64,000 nucleotides of DNA from an uncultured Bacteroidales bacterium (GTDB taxonomy: Bacteria > Bacteroidota > Bacteroidia > Bacteroidales > P3). This document shows, one piece after another, positions 10,619 to 19,910 of the stretch. Position 1 is the stretch's first letter. Each line of letters opens with the position of its first letter. Location: positions 1 through 64,000 of the forward strand of contig ONJY01000007.1 of assembly GCA_900318275.1 (NCBI GenBank), given 5' to 3'. The position numbers were made by a program, and so were the translations under genes. The notes beneath the pieces were generated by a model. It ran no database searches. It was not told the origin of the DNA and saw only the letters and a list, made by a program, of their open reading frames with translations.

Positions 10619-12049
10619 TTAGAAGTACAGGTCGCGCTCGCCTTCGCCTATCTTGCAGAGGTTACCCTCGACGCGGCGCTTCAGTTCCTCCTTGGGGAAG
10701 GTCTGGGTCAGCTCCTTGAGCAGACGGAGGCCTTTCTCCTTGGTGGCCGGGCTGGCATAGTCCTCGAGGTACTCGCGGAAAGTGAACATGGCGTTGGGCT
10801 TGCAATACTCCTTGATGAGGCCGGGCTTGGCGAGGTCCATGAAGTCGGCTCCCACGCGTCCTTTGCGGTAGCAGCCGGTGCAGAACGAGGGTATGTAGCC
10901 GCCGTCGATCATCATGCTGATGACTTCGTCGAGCGAGCGGTGGTCGCCGAGGGTGAACTGGGCGCCGGTGTCGCCGGTCTTCTCGTAGGGCTTGGCCTCG
11001 CTGCTGTTGTTGTCCTCGTCATAGCCGCCGGGGTTGGTCTCCGAGGCCGCCGAAATCTGGCTGGCACCGTAGCGCACCAGCTGGTCGCGCAGTTCGGGAC
11101 GCTCGCGGGTGGAGATGATGATGCCGGTGTAAGGCATGGCGATGCGTATGATGGCGACGATCTTCATGAAGTCCTTGTCGCTCACGGGGTGCGGGATATT
11201 CTCGGGCAGCGAGAAGGGGGTGCCTTCGGCGGGCTCGATGCGCGGGAACGAGACCGTGTGGGGGCCGCAGCCGTAGTCCTCCTCGAGGTGGCGAGCATGC
11301 TCCATGATGGCCAGTATCTCGAAGCGGTAGTCGACCAGTCCGAACAATGCACCGATGCCCACGTCGTTGATGCCGCCTTCCATGGCGCGGTCCATGCAGG
11401 TGAGGCGGTAGAGGTAGTCGGCCTTGGGCGTGCCGGCAGGGTGGAACTTGGCGTACTCAATGGGGTCGTAGGTCTCCTGGAAGCATACATAGGTGCCTAT
11501 CTTCTCGGCTTTCAGCTTGGCATAGTCCTCGACGCTCATGGGGGCCAGCTCGACGTTGATGCGGCGTATGGTGCTGCCCTTCTCGTCCTTGGCAGCGTAG
11601 GTGCGGCGTATGGCCTCGACCATGTAGTTGGCGTCGTTGCGGGGGCTCTCGCCGCAGATGAGCAGGGCGCGCTTGTGGCCCATGCGCAGCAGGTGCAGCG
11701 TCTCGGTCTCTATCTCGTCGAGGGTTAGGATCTTGCGCTTGAGTGCCTTGTTGTCACGGCGGAAGCCGCAGTAGACACAGTTGTTGACGCAGGCGTTGCC
11801 CGTGTAGATGGGGGCGAAGAGCACAAGGCGGCGGCCGTAGATCTCGTTCTTGGCGTATTCGGCGGTGTCGAGGATTTTGCGTATGCCGGCTTCGTCCTCG
11901 ACGCTGAGCAGCTTGGCCACGTCCTCGAGGTTCAGGCCTTTGAGTTTGTGAGCTTTGTTGAGGATGTCGTCCAACTGGCTCTCGGTCGGAGCGTTATTCT
12001 CGAGCATCCCATAGAGCTTGTCGCGGTCTATAAAGTTCTGGTTTCTCAT
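10619..12049 (-). CDS. hydG: [FeFe] hydrogenase H-cluster maturase HydG
   Basis: Radical SAM tyrosine lyase that makes the CO and CN ligands of the H-cluster diiron site. 476 aa, the usual length. The radical SAM motif is CVNNCVYC (C87, C91, C94), in the ThiH/HydG-type CxxxCxxC spacing. The HydG-specific C-terminal auxiliary cluster motif is CTGC (C390, C393) with the third Cys at 416. The start at MRNQNFIDRDKL fits the family. It sits downstream of a TM1266-type regulator and 7 kb from its substrate enzyme; hydE and hydF are not in the window and must lie elsewhere. Confidence 0.96.
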   Translation of the reverse strand: MRNQNFIDRDKLYGMLENNAPTESQLDDILNKAHKLKGLNLEDVAKLLSVEDEAGIRKILDTAEYAKNEIYGRRLVLFAPIYTGNACVNNCVYCGFRRDNKALKRKILTLDEIETETLHLLRMGHKRALLICGESPRNDANYMVEAIRRTYAAKDEKGSTIRRINVELAPMSVEDYAKLKAEKIGTYVCFQETYDPIEYAKFHPAGTPKADYLYRLTCMDRAMEGGINDVGIGALFGLVDYRFEILAIMEHARHLEEDYGCGPHTVSFPRIEPAEGTPFSLPENIPHPVSDKDFMKIVAIIRIAMPYTGIIISTRERPELRDQLVRYGASQISAASETNPGGYDEDNNSSEAKPYEKTGDTGAQFTLGDHRSLDEVISMMIDGGYIPSFCTGCYRKGRVGADFMDLAKPGLIKEYCKPNAMFTFREYLEDYASPATKEKGLRLLKELTQTFPKEELKRRVEGNLCKIGEGERDLYF

Positions 12050-12068
12050 GGTTTATTGTGTTTTAGGA

Positions 12069-12317
12069 TTAATTATTCTTGGTCACTACAGCCTTGCATT
12101 CCACCCCCGGCAGGCGGCCGAGCTGGCCAGTGAGGGCGTTGATGCTGTTCACCGAGCCCTCGACGATGAGCGAGATGACGGCAACGGGGCGGTCATGAAA
12201 CGGCAACCCCTGCCGACAGAGTATAATATCGGCATGTTCGGACAACAATTGGTTGACTGATTGCGACACTTCGCGGTCGCGTATGAGTATAGTTATTGTT
12301 CCTATTCGCTTCTCCAT
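12069..12317 (-). CDS. TM1266-type small ACT-like regulator linked to [FeFe] hydrogenase
   Basis: 82 aa. The sequence MEKRIGTITILIRDRE...VNQLLSEHADIILCRQGLP...ISLIVEGSVNSINALTGQLGRLPGVECKAVV has the beta-alpha-beta-beta-alpha-beta pattern of NikR-C/ACT-like domains. It matches the family named iron-only hydrogenase system putative regulator (TM1266 type), which habitually accompanies hydE/hydF/hydG. The role is not experimentally settled in the family. It lies 19 nt upstream of hydG and shares the promoter at 12358-12388. Co-transcription with the maturase supports a role in hydrogenase expression or cofactor sensing. Confidence 0.85.
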   Translation of the reverse strand: MEKRIGTITILIRDREVSQSVNQLLSEHADIILCRQGLPFHDRPVAVISLIVEGSVNSINALTGQLGRLPGVECKAVVTKNN

Positions 12318-12357
12318 CAGGTGTTAGGCTTTTGGATTAGACAATCGGTTATCGCGA

Positions 12358-12388
12358 CAAAGATACGAAAAAAAACAATACGTGCAAC
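12358..12388 (-). promoter_or_regulatory. Promoter of the regulator-hydG operon
   Basis: Minus-strand GTTG (complement of 12385-12388), 19 nt, TATCTTTG (complement of 12358-12365): an exact Bacteroidota sigma-ABfr-type spacing, about 40 nt before the ATG at 12317. Confidence 0.75.
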
Positions 12389-12425
12389 TTTTTTTTACTT
12401 TTCCGCTCTCCAATGGTCACTGTTT

Positions 12426-15400
12426 TCAGTGCCGGAGGACTTCGATGACGCCGTTGCGTCGGACGATGCCGTATTTGTTACGCGCCGCAAAGCGGTAGAA
12501 GTAGGCTCCGTCGGGGCAGGGACGCTCGTTGGGGTCCCAGAACTGGTCGGGCGAGCTGATGTCGCGGACGTGGTAGACGAGGACTCCCCATTGGTTGAAA
12601 ATCCAGAGCTCGTTCTGCGGGAACCAGCCTTCGTCGAGTAGGCCCACGATGCCCCAGATGTCGTTGATTCCGTCGCCGTTGGGTGTGACGAGGCTGGGGA
12701 AGTCGAGCCATGGCGCGAGTATGTGGACGGTGTCGTGTGCGGTGTCGGTGCAGAAGATGGTGACGATCGAGTCGTTCAGCAGCAGGGTGTGCCTGAGGGT
12801 GGCCACGAGGGTCACGAGTTCGTCGGCCGGGGTGCTGACTTCAGGCCAGCGGTAGCTCCAGTTGCGTGTGACGGCGCTGTCGGTGCTGTTGTACCAGAGC
12901 CACGTGCAGGTGTCTGGCTCCGAGGCATTGAGCGCGGTGGTCTTGTCGCCGAAGATGGGTATGCGCTTGGGGTCTATGGTGAAGGCGGCGCGTGGTGTTG
13001 GCATGACGATGGCCACGGAGTCGAGGTAGAGACTGTCGGCGCAGCCGAGACTGTCGGTGCGCACCAGCGCCAGCGCCCATCGGCCGACGCCGAGCGACCA
13101 CTCGGCTGTTGCGCCGCTGCGGCTCTCACCTTGCATGAGCAGGCTGTCGCCGACGGTCCAGCGCCATGTGCTGACGCGCGAGGTGTCGACGGCGTTGAAT
13201 GGCATCACGGAGCAGTCCACGAGCGGATGGCCTGTGGCGAAGGTATCGACGGCGTTGCTCAGCATAATGGCAGGCGGCGGCAGAGGGTTGCGGTGGGCAA
13301 GGAGCAACGGACGGAGGCTGTCGCAGCCATGTATGGTGGTGTAGGCCAGCGGTACGATGGTGTCGGCCGCATAGCTGATGCCGCCGTGGGTGAGGCTGTC
13401 GCCGAAGCAGAAGAGGGTGGTGTCGTGCATGAGGTACGACGGGTGGAGGTCGAGGTATAGTGTAAGCGTGGAGTCGCAGCCGTAGGGGTTGGGAAAGTGG
13501 AAGGTGTCGGTGATTTCCAGGTGCTGGCTGCCGTCGGCTTGACGGTAGAAGGTGCGGCCGCGCCAGTGGAGACTGTCGCAGGCCGTGATGATGGTGTCGC
13601 GGTGTGTCGATGCTGGCACCGGGACGACGACCTGCACGCTGTCGACATCCTCGCAGTCGGCAAAGAACGATGTCATGGTGACGGTGTAGGTGCCTGGCTG
13701 CGTGTAGGTGACGGCGACATCGGAGTCTGTCGAGGTCTGCCCGCCGCCGAAGTCCCAGTGAATGTTGCCGGGGTAGGCAGTGGTGTCGTAGGCTCCTGCG
13801 GTGCCGCTCACCAGCACCGAAGCGTTATGGAACGCCACCTGCATGGCGCAGCTGTCGAAGGTGACGGTAGTGTCGATGGCTGCGACGTTGTGTGCGGCGA
13901 TGGCATGGCCCGAGATGGTGAAGCTGCAGTCCGGCCTGTCGATGAAGGTGGTCTGGCAGAGGTATAAGCTGCCGTCGATGGGCACGGTGATGCTCTGCTG
14001 CGTGGAGATGACGGTTGCGGGGTCAGACTGGCGGAACCAGCGGTAGTTGAAGCCGTCTGGGGCCGACAAGGTGACTTGTGAGGCGCCGGAGCAGCTGCTG
14101 ACACGGATGACACTCCGGGCGCATCCGAGGTCGTAGTACGCGTAGCCGTAGTGGGCGCCAGCATCGCAGTCGAAGGTGGTGAGGCGGACGTGGACGGTTC
14201 GCCCGTGGTAGGCTCCCACACTGAAAGCCACCGTCGTCCAGTCTTTCCAAAGGTTTGCTCCATAGCTATTCCATCCGAGGTTTGGGCTTGCCACGAAGTC
14301 TGCCGCCCCGCAGGTGGGGTCTATCTGGGTGTAGTTTTCGTCGAGGAGCTCAAACAAGAAGTGCGGCTGAGCGGAAGGGTTGTGGTTGGGGTCTTGCAGC
14401 ACAGCGGCATAGTTGAGGATGATGAGGTCGTAGTTGTTGGTATCCACGGTGACGGTATACACTATGCTCTCGGCTTGACGACTATTTCGCCAGTTGCCGA
14501 GGCGAATGGAGGAGGTTGCACCTGGCCGTACGGTGCGCAGGGCGTTGCCTGTCTGTGGGTCGCGTTCGCCTATGTCGGTGTGGATGGTATGCCGAGAATA
14601 TTCGCTGCTTGGACCGTAATCAACGAAAGCTGTATCGTTATATGGGTCTGTGTACGATCCGTAATAGGCAGAGACACCGGTAGTAAAGAAGTTGTCGTAG
14701 TCTATGCAGCCGCCGTGGTCGGCAGGTATGTAAGCTTTGACACTATCGGAATATGGTTGGCATGGATAGTCGGTAATGCGCAAGGTAAAAGTATATCTTT
14801 CTCCGCGCCGGAGATTGTCGACGGTGAAAGGATGTGTGGTGCACGGGAAGCTGTCTACAATGCCATCGCCATCGCTGACATACAGCCATGGCGTGAAAGG
14901 GGCGCCGTCTTGCGACCAGTCGAGGGTTATGCTTGTACCTGCAAGGTCAACGATATGCAGATCATAGAGGTTGTAATTTGCTATGACTATATCATCAATG
15001 GCAAAGATGTAAGTATATATTATGCTTGATGTGCCCAATCTGAAGGCAATCACAGTATGGTCTACGGGTAATGCGGATAAGCTCACAGTTGCTTGTCTCC
15101 AGGTTTGCGATGATGTTTGCGTGAAAGAAATCGTATCCATCGGGATAAATGATGAATAAGCCGTATCGTTGACCATGGAACCAATAATGAAGTTGAAATT
15201 ACCGGTATTGTAAATGTTAAACGAGAACGATAAGGTGTATTGCTGCAGAGGAACTCCTTGTGGCAGCTGCATTGTGACGCCGTGTCCTCCGGTGGGCAGT
15301 TGTACCCTCAACCCTTTTCCTGTACTATGAACGAAGACATTCGGGATAAGGTTGCTCTCATTGGCATCGTAGTTCCATTCCGGCAGTATTGTGCCGGAGG

Positions 15401-15506
15401 TATAGCCCTCAAAGTCTTCACACATGACGATGTTCTGTGCCGTCAGGGAGATGGAGGCCCCGGCGAAGAGCATCAGGAGGAGGGTTGCTATGTACCGCAG
15501 TTTCAT
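12426..15506 (-). CDS. T9SS type B (gliding-motility C-terminal domain) cargo protein with PKD domain
   Basis: 1026 aa secreted protein. Signal peptide MKLRYIATLLLMLFAGASISLTAQ, then a jelly-roll/MAM-like region beginning NIVMCEDFEGY, a fibronectin-like stretch (ITLDWSQDG, about residues 185-270), a second jelly-roll-like block, and a PKD domain (IHWDFGGGQTSTDSD...YTQPGTYTVTMTS, about residues 580-630). The last ~90 residues are a T9SS type B/CHU_C domain (LVTPNGDGINDIWGI, LWIFNQWGVLVY, CPDGAYFYRFAARNKYG). Many short motifs resemble the proline- and serine-poor linkers of Bacteroidota adhesins. No enzymatic motif seen. It stands alone between hydG's regulator and the K+ uptake operon. Confidence 0.86.
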   Translation of the reverse strand: MKLRYIATLLLMLFAGASISLTAQNIVMCEDFEGYTSGTILPEWNYDANESNLIPNVFVHSTGKGLRVQLPTGGHGVTMQLPQGVPLQQYTLSFSFNIYNTGNFNFIIGSMVNDTAYSSFIPMDTISFTQTSSQTWRQATVSLSALPVDHTVIAFRLGTSSIIYTYIFAIDDIVIANYNLYDLHIVDLAGTSITLDWSQDGAPFTPWLYVSDGDGIVDSFPCTTHPFTVDNLRRGERYTFTLRITDYPCQPYSDSVKAYIPADHGGCIDYDNFFTTGVSAYYGSYTDPYNDTAFVDYGPSSEYSRHTIHTDIGERDPQTGNALRTVRPGATSSIRLGNWRNSRQAESIVYTVTVDTNNYDLIILNYAAVLQDPNHNPSAQPHFLFELLDENYTQIDPTCGAADFVASPNLGWNSYGANLWKDWTTVAFSVGAYHGRTVHVRLTTFDCDAGAHYGYAYYDLGCARSVIRVSSCSGASQVTLSAPDGFNYRWFRQSDPATVISTQQSITVPIDGSLYLCQTTFIDRPDCSFTISGHAIAAHNVAAIDTTVTFDSCAMQVAFHNASVLVSGTAGAYDTTAYPGNIHWDFGGGQTSTDSDVAVTYTQPGTYTVTMTSFFADCEDVDSVQVVVPVPASTHRDTIITACDSLHWRGRTFYRQADGSQHLEITDTFHFPNPYGCDSTLTLYLDLHPSYLMHDTTLFCFGDSLTHGGISYAADTIVPLAYTTIHGCDSLRPLLLAHRNPLPPPAIMLSNAVDTFATGHPLVDCSVMPFNAVDTSRVSTWRWTVGDSLLMQGESRSGATAEWSLGVGRWALALVRTDSLGCADSLYLDSVAIVMPTPRAAFTIDPKRIPIFGDKTTALNASEPDTCTWLWYNSTDSAVTRNWSYRWPEVSTPADELVTLVATLRHTLLLNDSIVTIFCTDTAHDTVHILAPWLDFPSLVTPNGDGINDIWGIVGLLDEGWFPQNELWIFNQWGVLVYHVRDISSPDQFWDPNERPCPDGAYFYRFAARNKYGIVRRNGVIEVLRH

Positions 15507-15564
15507 TTCAAGTGTAGACGCGCAAGAGTGGGGTTTGTTACCGCATGTGGGGAAAAAATCCCCC

Positions 15565-17022
15565 TTACCTACGCCAGAATCGCGGCAGGAAAACTACGAG
15601 GACGGTCATACACTCGAGGCGGCCGAGTAGCATGAGCAAGGTGCAGAGCCACATCGCCGGATGCGTGAAGGCGGCATAGGAGCCGAAGCCGCCCGAGGGG
15701 CCGAGACCTGGGCCGAAGCCTGTGAGACAGCCCACGGAGGCACCGATGGCCTGGGTGGCGTCGATGCCACAGAGCATGAGGCCCATGACACCCAGCAGGA
15801 GGGTGAATCCATAGACCATGAAGATGACCATGACGTTGTTGACGATATGGCTGCTGACGGGGCGCCCGTTGAGACGCAGCGGGGCCACAGCGTTGGGGTG
15901 AAGGCGGTCGCGGAGGATGCCACGTGCGTTGCGGAGGAGTATGATTACGCGCATGGCCTTGAGGCCGCCGGAAGTGGAACCTGCCATGCCGCCACAGATG
16001 GAGAGCATGAGCAGGACAAAACACATGGGTGTCCACCATAACGTTGTGTCGGCCACCACACTGCCGGTGGTAGTCAATGCGCTGGCAGTCTGCACGGCAC
16101 CTATGCGCAGGGCGTCGGCCCAGGGGTAGTGCATGTGCCAGTGCAGGGCGCCGATTACAAAGAGTGCGGCAGCGGCGTAGACGCCGATATAGAAGCCGAA
16201 TTGGTCGAGTTTGTGCCCTATCTGGCGCCACCGCAAGGTGAAAAAGAGGTAGAGCAAGGTGAAGTTGACACCGCTCAGCAACATGGCGGCGGCGAGAATA
16301 TATTGCTGTGCCGGCGTGCATGAAGCTATGCTGTCGCTGGCCACGGAAAATCCCCCCGAGGAGATATTGGTGAAGGTGAGGTTGACGGCATCCCACATCT
16401 GCATGCCCGCAATGTAGAGTGCGGCGATGAAGACAAGCGTCAAGACAAGGTATATGGTGAGAGTGCGGCGCACCGTGACGGCGGTGCTCACGGCCGTCTT
16501 GCCGGTGTTGTCGGCCCCCGACGCCTCTGCGGTGTAGAGCGAGTATTTGTTGATGCCCAACCGAGGCGAGAGCGCCAAGACCAAGAGGACGATGCCGAAA
16601 CCGCCGAACCACTGCATCATGCTGCGCCACAGGAGTACCGACGACGGTAGCGCGGCCACCTCGGAGAATACCGTGGCGCCTGCTGCGGTGAGGCCGCTCA
16701 TGGCCTCGAAGGCTGCGGCGGTGAAGTCGGTGGAGGCGCCGGTGGCCAGGAGCGGCAGCACGGCAAAAAGTGCAAGGACAAGCCATAGGAGCACCACTAG
16801 CAAATATGACATGCGACGGTTCTCGATGCGGCGGTAGCGGCCGTAGGTGACCCACAGCAAGGCTCCCACGGCGAGTGTGAAGGCGCTGCAGAGACCTATG
16901 GCGTCGAAGGTGCCGTCGGCGAAGTGGAGCGCCGGCACAAGGCACAGCGACATCAGCCCGCCCTCGGCCACAAGCATGATGCCCATGAACCTCAACATGG
17001 CCTTTATGTCGCTTATCTTCAT
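15565..17022 (-). CDS. trkH: Potassium uptake protein TrkH (with N-terminal D0 helices)
   Basis: 485 aa integral membrane K+ channel subunit of the SKT superfamily. Two extra N-terminal helices (residues 8-60, the D0 part of TrkH) precede the four M1-P-M2 repeats. The four filter loops keep their glycines (SGLTAAGAT, NISSGGFSV, ALTTTGSVV, CLTGFGPGL). GGMAGSTSGGLKAMR and the C-terminal LMLLGRLECMTVLVVFLPRFWRR are typical family sequence. Its ATG overlaps the stop of the upstream KtrB-like gene by 4 nt (ATGA), so the two are translationally coupled and share the TrkA gating subunit encoded first in the operon. Confidence 0.93.
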   Translation of the reverse strand: MKISDIKAMLRFMGIMLVAEGGLMSLCLVPALHFADGTFDAIGLCSAFTLAVGALLWVTYGRYRRIENRRMSYLLVVLLWLVLALFAVLPLLATGASTDFTAAAFEAMSGLTAAGATVFSEVAALPSSVLLWRSMMQWFGGFGIVLLVLALSPRLGINKYSLYTAEASGADNTGKTAVSTAVTVRRTLTIYLVLTLVFIAALYIAGMQMWDAVNLTFTNISSGGFSVASDSIASCTPAQQYILAAAMLLSGVNFTLLYLFFTLRWRQIGHKLDQFGFYIGVYAAAALFVIGALHWHMHYPWADALRIGAVQTASALTTTGSVVADTTLWWTPMCFVLLMLSICGGMAGSTSGGLKAMRVIILLRNARGILRDRLHPNAVAPLRLNGRPVSSHIVNNVMVIFMVYGFTLLLGVMGLMLCGIDATQAIGASVGCLTGFGPGLGPSGGFGSYAAFTHPAMWLCTLLMLLGRLECMTVLVVFLPRFWRR

Positions 17023-18296
17023 CTTCTGCTCCAGTATGAGGGTGATACGATGGCCAGTAGGGCGAATATCTCAAGCCTGCCGGCGAGCATGAGCACCATG
17101 AGCACCCACTTGGCCGCCGTGGGCAGCAGGGTGTAGCTGAGGCCTGCGCCGATGCTGCCAATAATCGGCGTTGGGCCGAGGTTGGAGATGTTGGCCGCCG
17201 CCAGACAGAATGCATCGGCTATGTCGCTGCCGGTGAGTGTCAGCGCAAAGGCGCCGCCGATGATGAAGAGTATGTACAGGAAGACGAAGCCGAATATCTT
17301 GTTCACGTATTCGGCGGGCACCACCTGCTTGTCGATCTTGATGGAGAAGACCGCGTTGGGGTGCAGCATGCGTGAGAAGTAGTTGCGCAGGTAGAGTGTC
17401 AGCGTCATCAGGCGCCGCAATTTTAGGCCGCCACCCGTGGAGCCTGCCATGGCGCCGCTGAGTATGAGCATGAATGTCACCACCGACGCCACGAAGGGCC
17501 ATTCGGGCGGTGTGGAGGTGTAGAAGCCGCAGGTGGACACTGTGGAGGCTATGTGAAACAGCGAGAAGCGCGCCGCAGCATACCAAGGGGTGCCCTTGGC
17601 GGCGAAGGCCACGGTGCACACAACCGACGCCAGCACGAAGAGGACGGCGTAGACCACGAACTCGCTGCTGCGCCGCAGCCGGCGCCAGTGTAAGGTGAAG
17701 AGGTTGTAGATCATGGCGACATTGACGCCGCTGAGGAACATGAAGAGTGTGAGCACCATCATGGTGTTGACGCCATAGCCGGACATGCCGCCCGAGTCAG
17801 GCATGAAGCCGCCCGTCGACACGGTACTCATGGCCAGGCAAACACTGTCGAAGATGCTCCGCTTGTCGGTGGCATAGAGCGCCGCTGCGCAGATGAGCGT
17901 CATCAGGGTGTAGATGCCCCACATGCGGGCCACGTTGCGCGACATGCGCGGATGCAGTTTGCGCTGCTGTGTGCCCGAGAACTCGGCGGCGTAGAGCTGC
18001 GATGTGCCGCCGCGCAGCGAGGGCACGAAGGCCACGATGAAGAGCACCAGCCCGAGGCCTCCCACCCACTGCGTCAGCGCGCGCCACATGCGCAGCCATG
18101 CCGGCAGGGCCTCGGGAGTCTCTATCACCGAGCTGCCCGTGGTGGTGAAGCCGCTCACCGACTCGAACAGTGCGTCGGTGAACGAGGGCACGACCCCAGC
18201 CACAAGGTAGGGCACAGCCCCCAGCAGCGGCACGGCAAGCCATAGCGCTGCGGTGAAACGGTAACTCTCGCGCGATATGAGCAGCTTCTTGTCCAT
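17019..18296 (-). CDS. KtrB-like potassium channel subunit (TrkH family without D0 helices)
   Basis: 425 aa from the ATG of MDKKLLISRES; an in-frame TTG lies 12 nt further upstream. It is homologous to the adjacent TrkH, but its first residues align with about residue 68 of that protein, so the two D0 helices are absent, as in KtrB. Filter loops: SGFTTTGSS, STVSTGGFM, STVSTCGFY and ANISNLGPT, all with the key glycine. GAMAGSTGGGLKLRR and LMLAGRLEIFALLAIVSPSYWSRR are conserved. The upstream gene ends only about 20 nt away, so there is no room for a longer start; the short form is genuine. It is sandwiched between trkA and trkH. Confidence 0.9.
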   Translation of the reverse strand: MDKKLLISRESYRFTAALWLAVPLLGAVPYLVAGVVPSFTDALFESVSGFTTTGSSVIETPEALPAWLRMWRALTQWVGGLGLVLFIVAFVPSLRGGTSQLYAAEFSGTQQRKLHPRMSRNVARMWGIYTLMTLICAAALYATDKRSIFDSVCLAMSTVSTGGFMPDSGGMSGYGVNTMMVLTLFMFLSGVNVAMIYNLFTLHWRRLRRSSEFVVYAVLFVLASVVCTVAFAAKGTPWYAAARFSLFHIASTVSTCGFYTSTPPEWPFVASVVTFMLILSGAMAGSTGGGLKLRRLMTLTLYLRNYFSRMLHPNAVFSIKIDKQVVPAEYVNKIFGFVFLYILFIIGGAFALTLTGSDIADAFCLAAANISNLGPTPIIGSIGAGLSYTLLPTAAKWVLMVLMLAGRLEIFALLAIVSPSYWSRR

Positions 18297-18316
18297 CCTT
18301 TGAGTCAATCCTCCAC

Positions 18317-19657
18317 CTAATCGAACAGGCGTGCCATCTTGGCCATGGCCTTGGGCAGCGAGAAGACGACCACCTTGTCGCCCTGCTTGAGTTGCAGCTC
18401 GCGGCTAGGCATCAGAGTCTCGCGACCGCGCGCCACGCCGCCTATCGTGGCTCCTTCGGGTATTTCGAGTTGCCCAATGGGCTTGCGCGTGGCCGGCGAC
18501 CACTTGCCCACGATGAGCTCCAGCACCTCGGCGTTGGTACCGCTGAGCCACTTGCTGCTCACGGCGTCGCCCTTGACGATGAAGCGGGCAATGTAGCTCG
18601 CCGTGATGAGTTTCTTGTTGATGATGGTGTCTATTCCGATGTCCTGCGAGATGGTTATGAATCCAGTGTTCTCCACCAGCGCTATGGTGCGCTTCACACC
18701 CAGCCGCTTGGCATGCAGGCAGGTGAGGACGTTGGTCTCGCTGCTGTCGGTGACGCCGATGAAGGCATCGGCTTGTTCGAGGCCTTCTTCCTTGAGCAGC
18801 TCTATGTTGGTGGCGTCGCCGTGGATGACGATGGTGTCGCCGAGCACGGCGCTCAGCTCCTCGGCGCGTTTGCGGTCGTTCTCGATGAGGGTGATGCGTA
18901 GGCGGTCTTGCAGCGAGTCGGCAGCATAGCGTCCTATGCGGCCGCCGCCGGCCATCATCACGCGCTTGATGCTCACCGAGTGCTTGCCGGCCACCTTGTT
19001 GATGGCGTCCACCTGGTTGGCGCGGCCGATGATGTAGGCCAGGTCGCCTGCGCGGAACACGGTGTCGCCGTGGGGTATTATAGTCTCGCCACCGCGCAGC
19101 AACGCCACCACCTTGACCTGCAGGTCGCCGTAGGTCTGCACGAGGTCTTTCACGGCGTGGTCCACCACGGGCGAGTCGCTCTCAAGGCGTATGACGTACA
19201 TTGTCAGCAGGCCGCCGCTGAAGTTGAAGAACTCCGTGGCTGCCGAGTTGTTGAGCAGGTTGGTGATCTCCTTGGCGGCGATGCGCTCGGGGCACACCAT
19301 CTCGTCCACACCCAGCTCGCGCATCATCTCTCGGTGCTTGGGGCTGAGCAGCTCGGCATTGGTGATGCGCGCCACGGTTCGCTTGGCCTTGAGCTTCTTG
19401 GCCAGCACGCAGGCCATGAGGTTGATGCTCTCGTGGTGCAGCACGGCGAGGAAAAGGTCGCAGTCGCCTACGCCGGCGTCCTTGAGCACCTGCGGCGACG
19501 TGGTGTCGCCAACGATGGTCAGCAGGTCGGTCTCGCTCTCCAGGCGGCTGAGCAGCTCGGCGTGCGGGTCGACGACGGTGATGTTATAGTCCAGTTCCGA
19601 CAGCGACTTGGCAAGGTGCACGCCCACCTCGCCGTCGCCTGCAATTATGATATTCAT
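18317..19657 (-). CDS. trkA: Trk potassium transporter peripheral subunit TrkA
   Basis: 446 aa cytoplasmic gating subunit, two tandem RCK units. Each starts with a Rossmann NAD-binding motif: IIAGDGEVGVHLA (residue 3 on) and MMAGGGRIGRYAA (about residue 232 on). Each is followed by a TrkA-C domain (SPVVDHAVKDL; RKPIGQLEIPEGATIGGVARG). It binds NAD(H) or ATP and opens TrkH/KtrB-type channels (family knowledge). First gene of a three-gene K+ uptake operon with two different channel subunits. Promoter at 19694-19725. Confidence 0.95.
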   Translation of the reverse strand: MNIIIAGDGEVGVHLAKSLSELDYNITVVDPHAELLSRLESETDLLTIVGDTTSPQVLKDAGVGDCDLFLAVLHHESINLMACVLAKKLKAKRTVARITNAELLSPKHREMMRELGVDEMVCPERIAAKEITNLLNNSAATEFFNFSGGLLTMYVIRLESDSPVVDHAVKDLVQTYGDLQVKVVALLRGGETIIPHGDTVFRAGDLAYIIGRANQVDAINKVAGKHSVSIKRVMMAGGGRIGRYAADSLQDRLRITLIENDRKRAEELSAVLGDTIVIHGDATNIELLKEEGLEQADAFIGVTDSSETNVLTCLHAKRLGVKRTIALVENTGFITISQDIGIDTIINKKLITASYIARFIVKGDAVSSKWLSGTNAEVLELIVGKWSPATRKPIGQLEIPEGATIGGVARGRETLMPSRELQLKQGDKVVVFSLPKAMAKMARLFD

Positions 19658-19693
19658 GGTTTTACCGTTTGAATACTCTTAAATACAAAAGTG

Positions 19694-19725
19694 CAAATAT
19701 ACTAACTGTTTCGCAAATGGCAAAA
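19694..19725 (-). promoter_or_regulatory. Promoter of the trkA operon
   Basis: Minus-strand TTTTG (complement of 19721-19725), 19 nt, TATATTTG (complement of 19694-19701): canonical Bacteroidota promoter 37 nt before the trkA ATG. Confidence 0.78.
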
Positions 19726-19757
19726 TATTTTTGCTCGACCACCATCCGTTTCGCTAC

Positions 19758-19845
19758 CTTCCCCTTACGGAGCCGGTACGGCAGTTCTTCAGTGGAACAC
19801 TGAAGAACTACTGAGGAAATGCCGTAGGGGCTCCGTAGGGGAGAC
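19758..19845. repeat. REP-like palindromic repeat, copy 1
   Basis: Long imperfect hairpin in the 253-nt gap between trkA and the M3 peptidase. The central palindrome is GTTCTTCAGTG (19784-19794), GAA loop, CACTGAAGAAC (19798-19808). It is flanked by GC-rich outer arms (CCCCTTACGGAGCC and its near complement at 19821-19841). The same 11-bp palindrome with a different loop occurs at 47896-47920, so this is a dispersed family and not a chance terminator. The rest of the gap is AT-rich promoter DNA. Confidence 0.8.
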
Positions 19846-19910
19846 GAGGTGGAGTCGATGCTTTTAATAATAATTGGTACAATAAATGTAGAAGGGCGAC
19901 GTTATAGATT

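Noticed and set aside
17019..18296. Truncated trkH pseudogene
   Set aside because: The missing part is exactly the two D0 helices absent from KtrB proteins, and all four filter loops and both gene junctions are intact.
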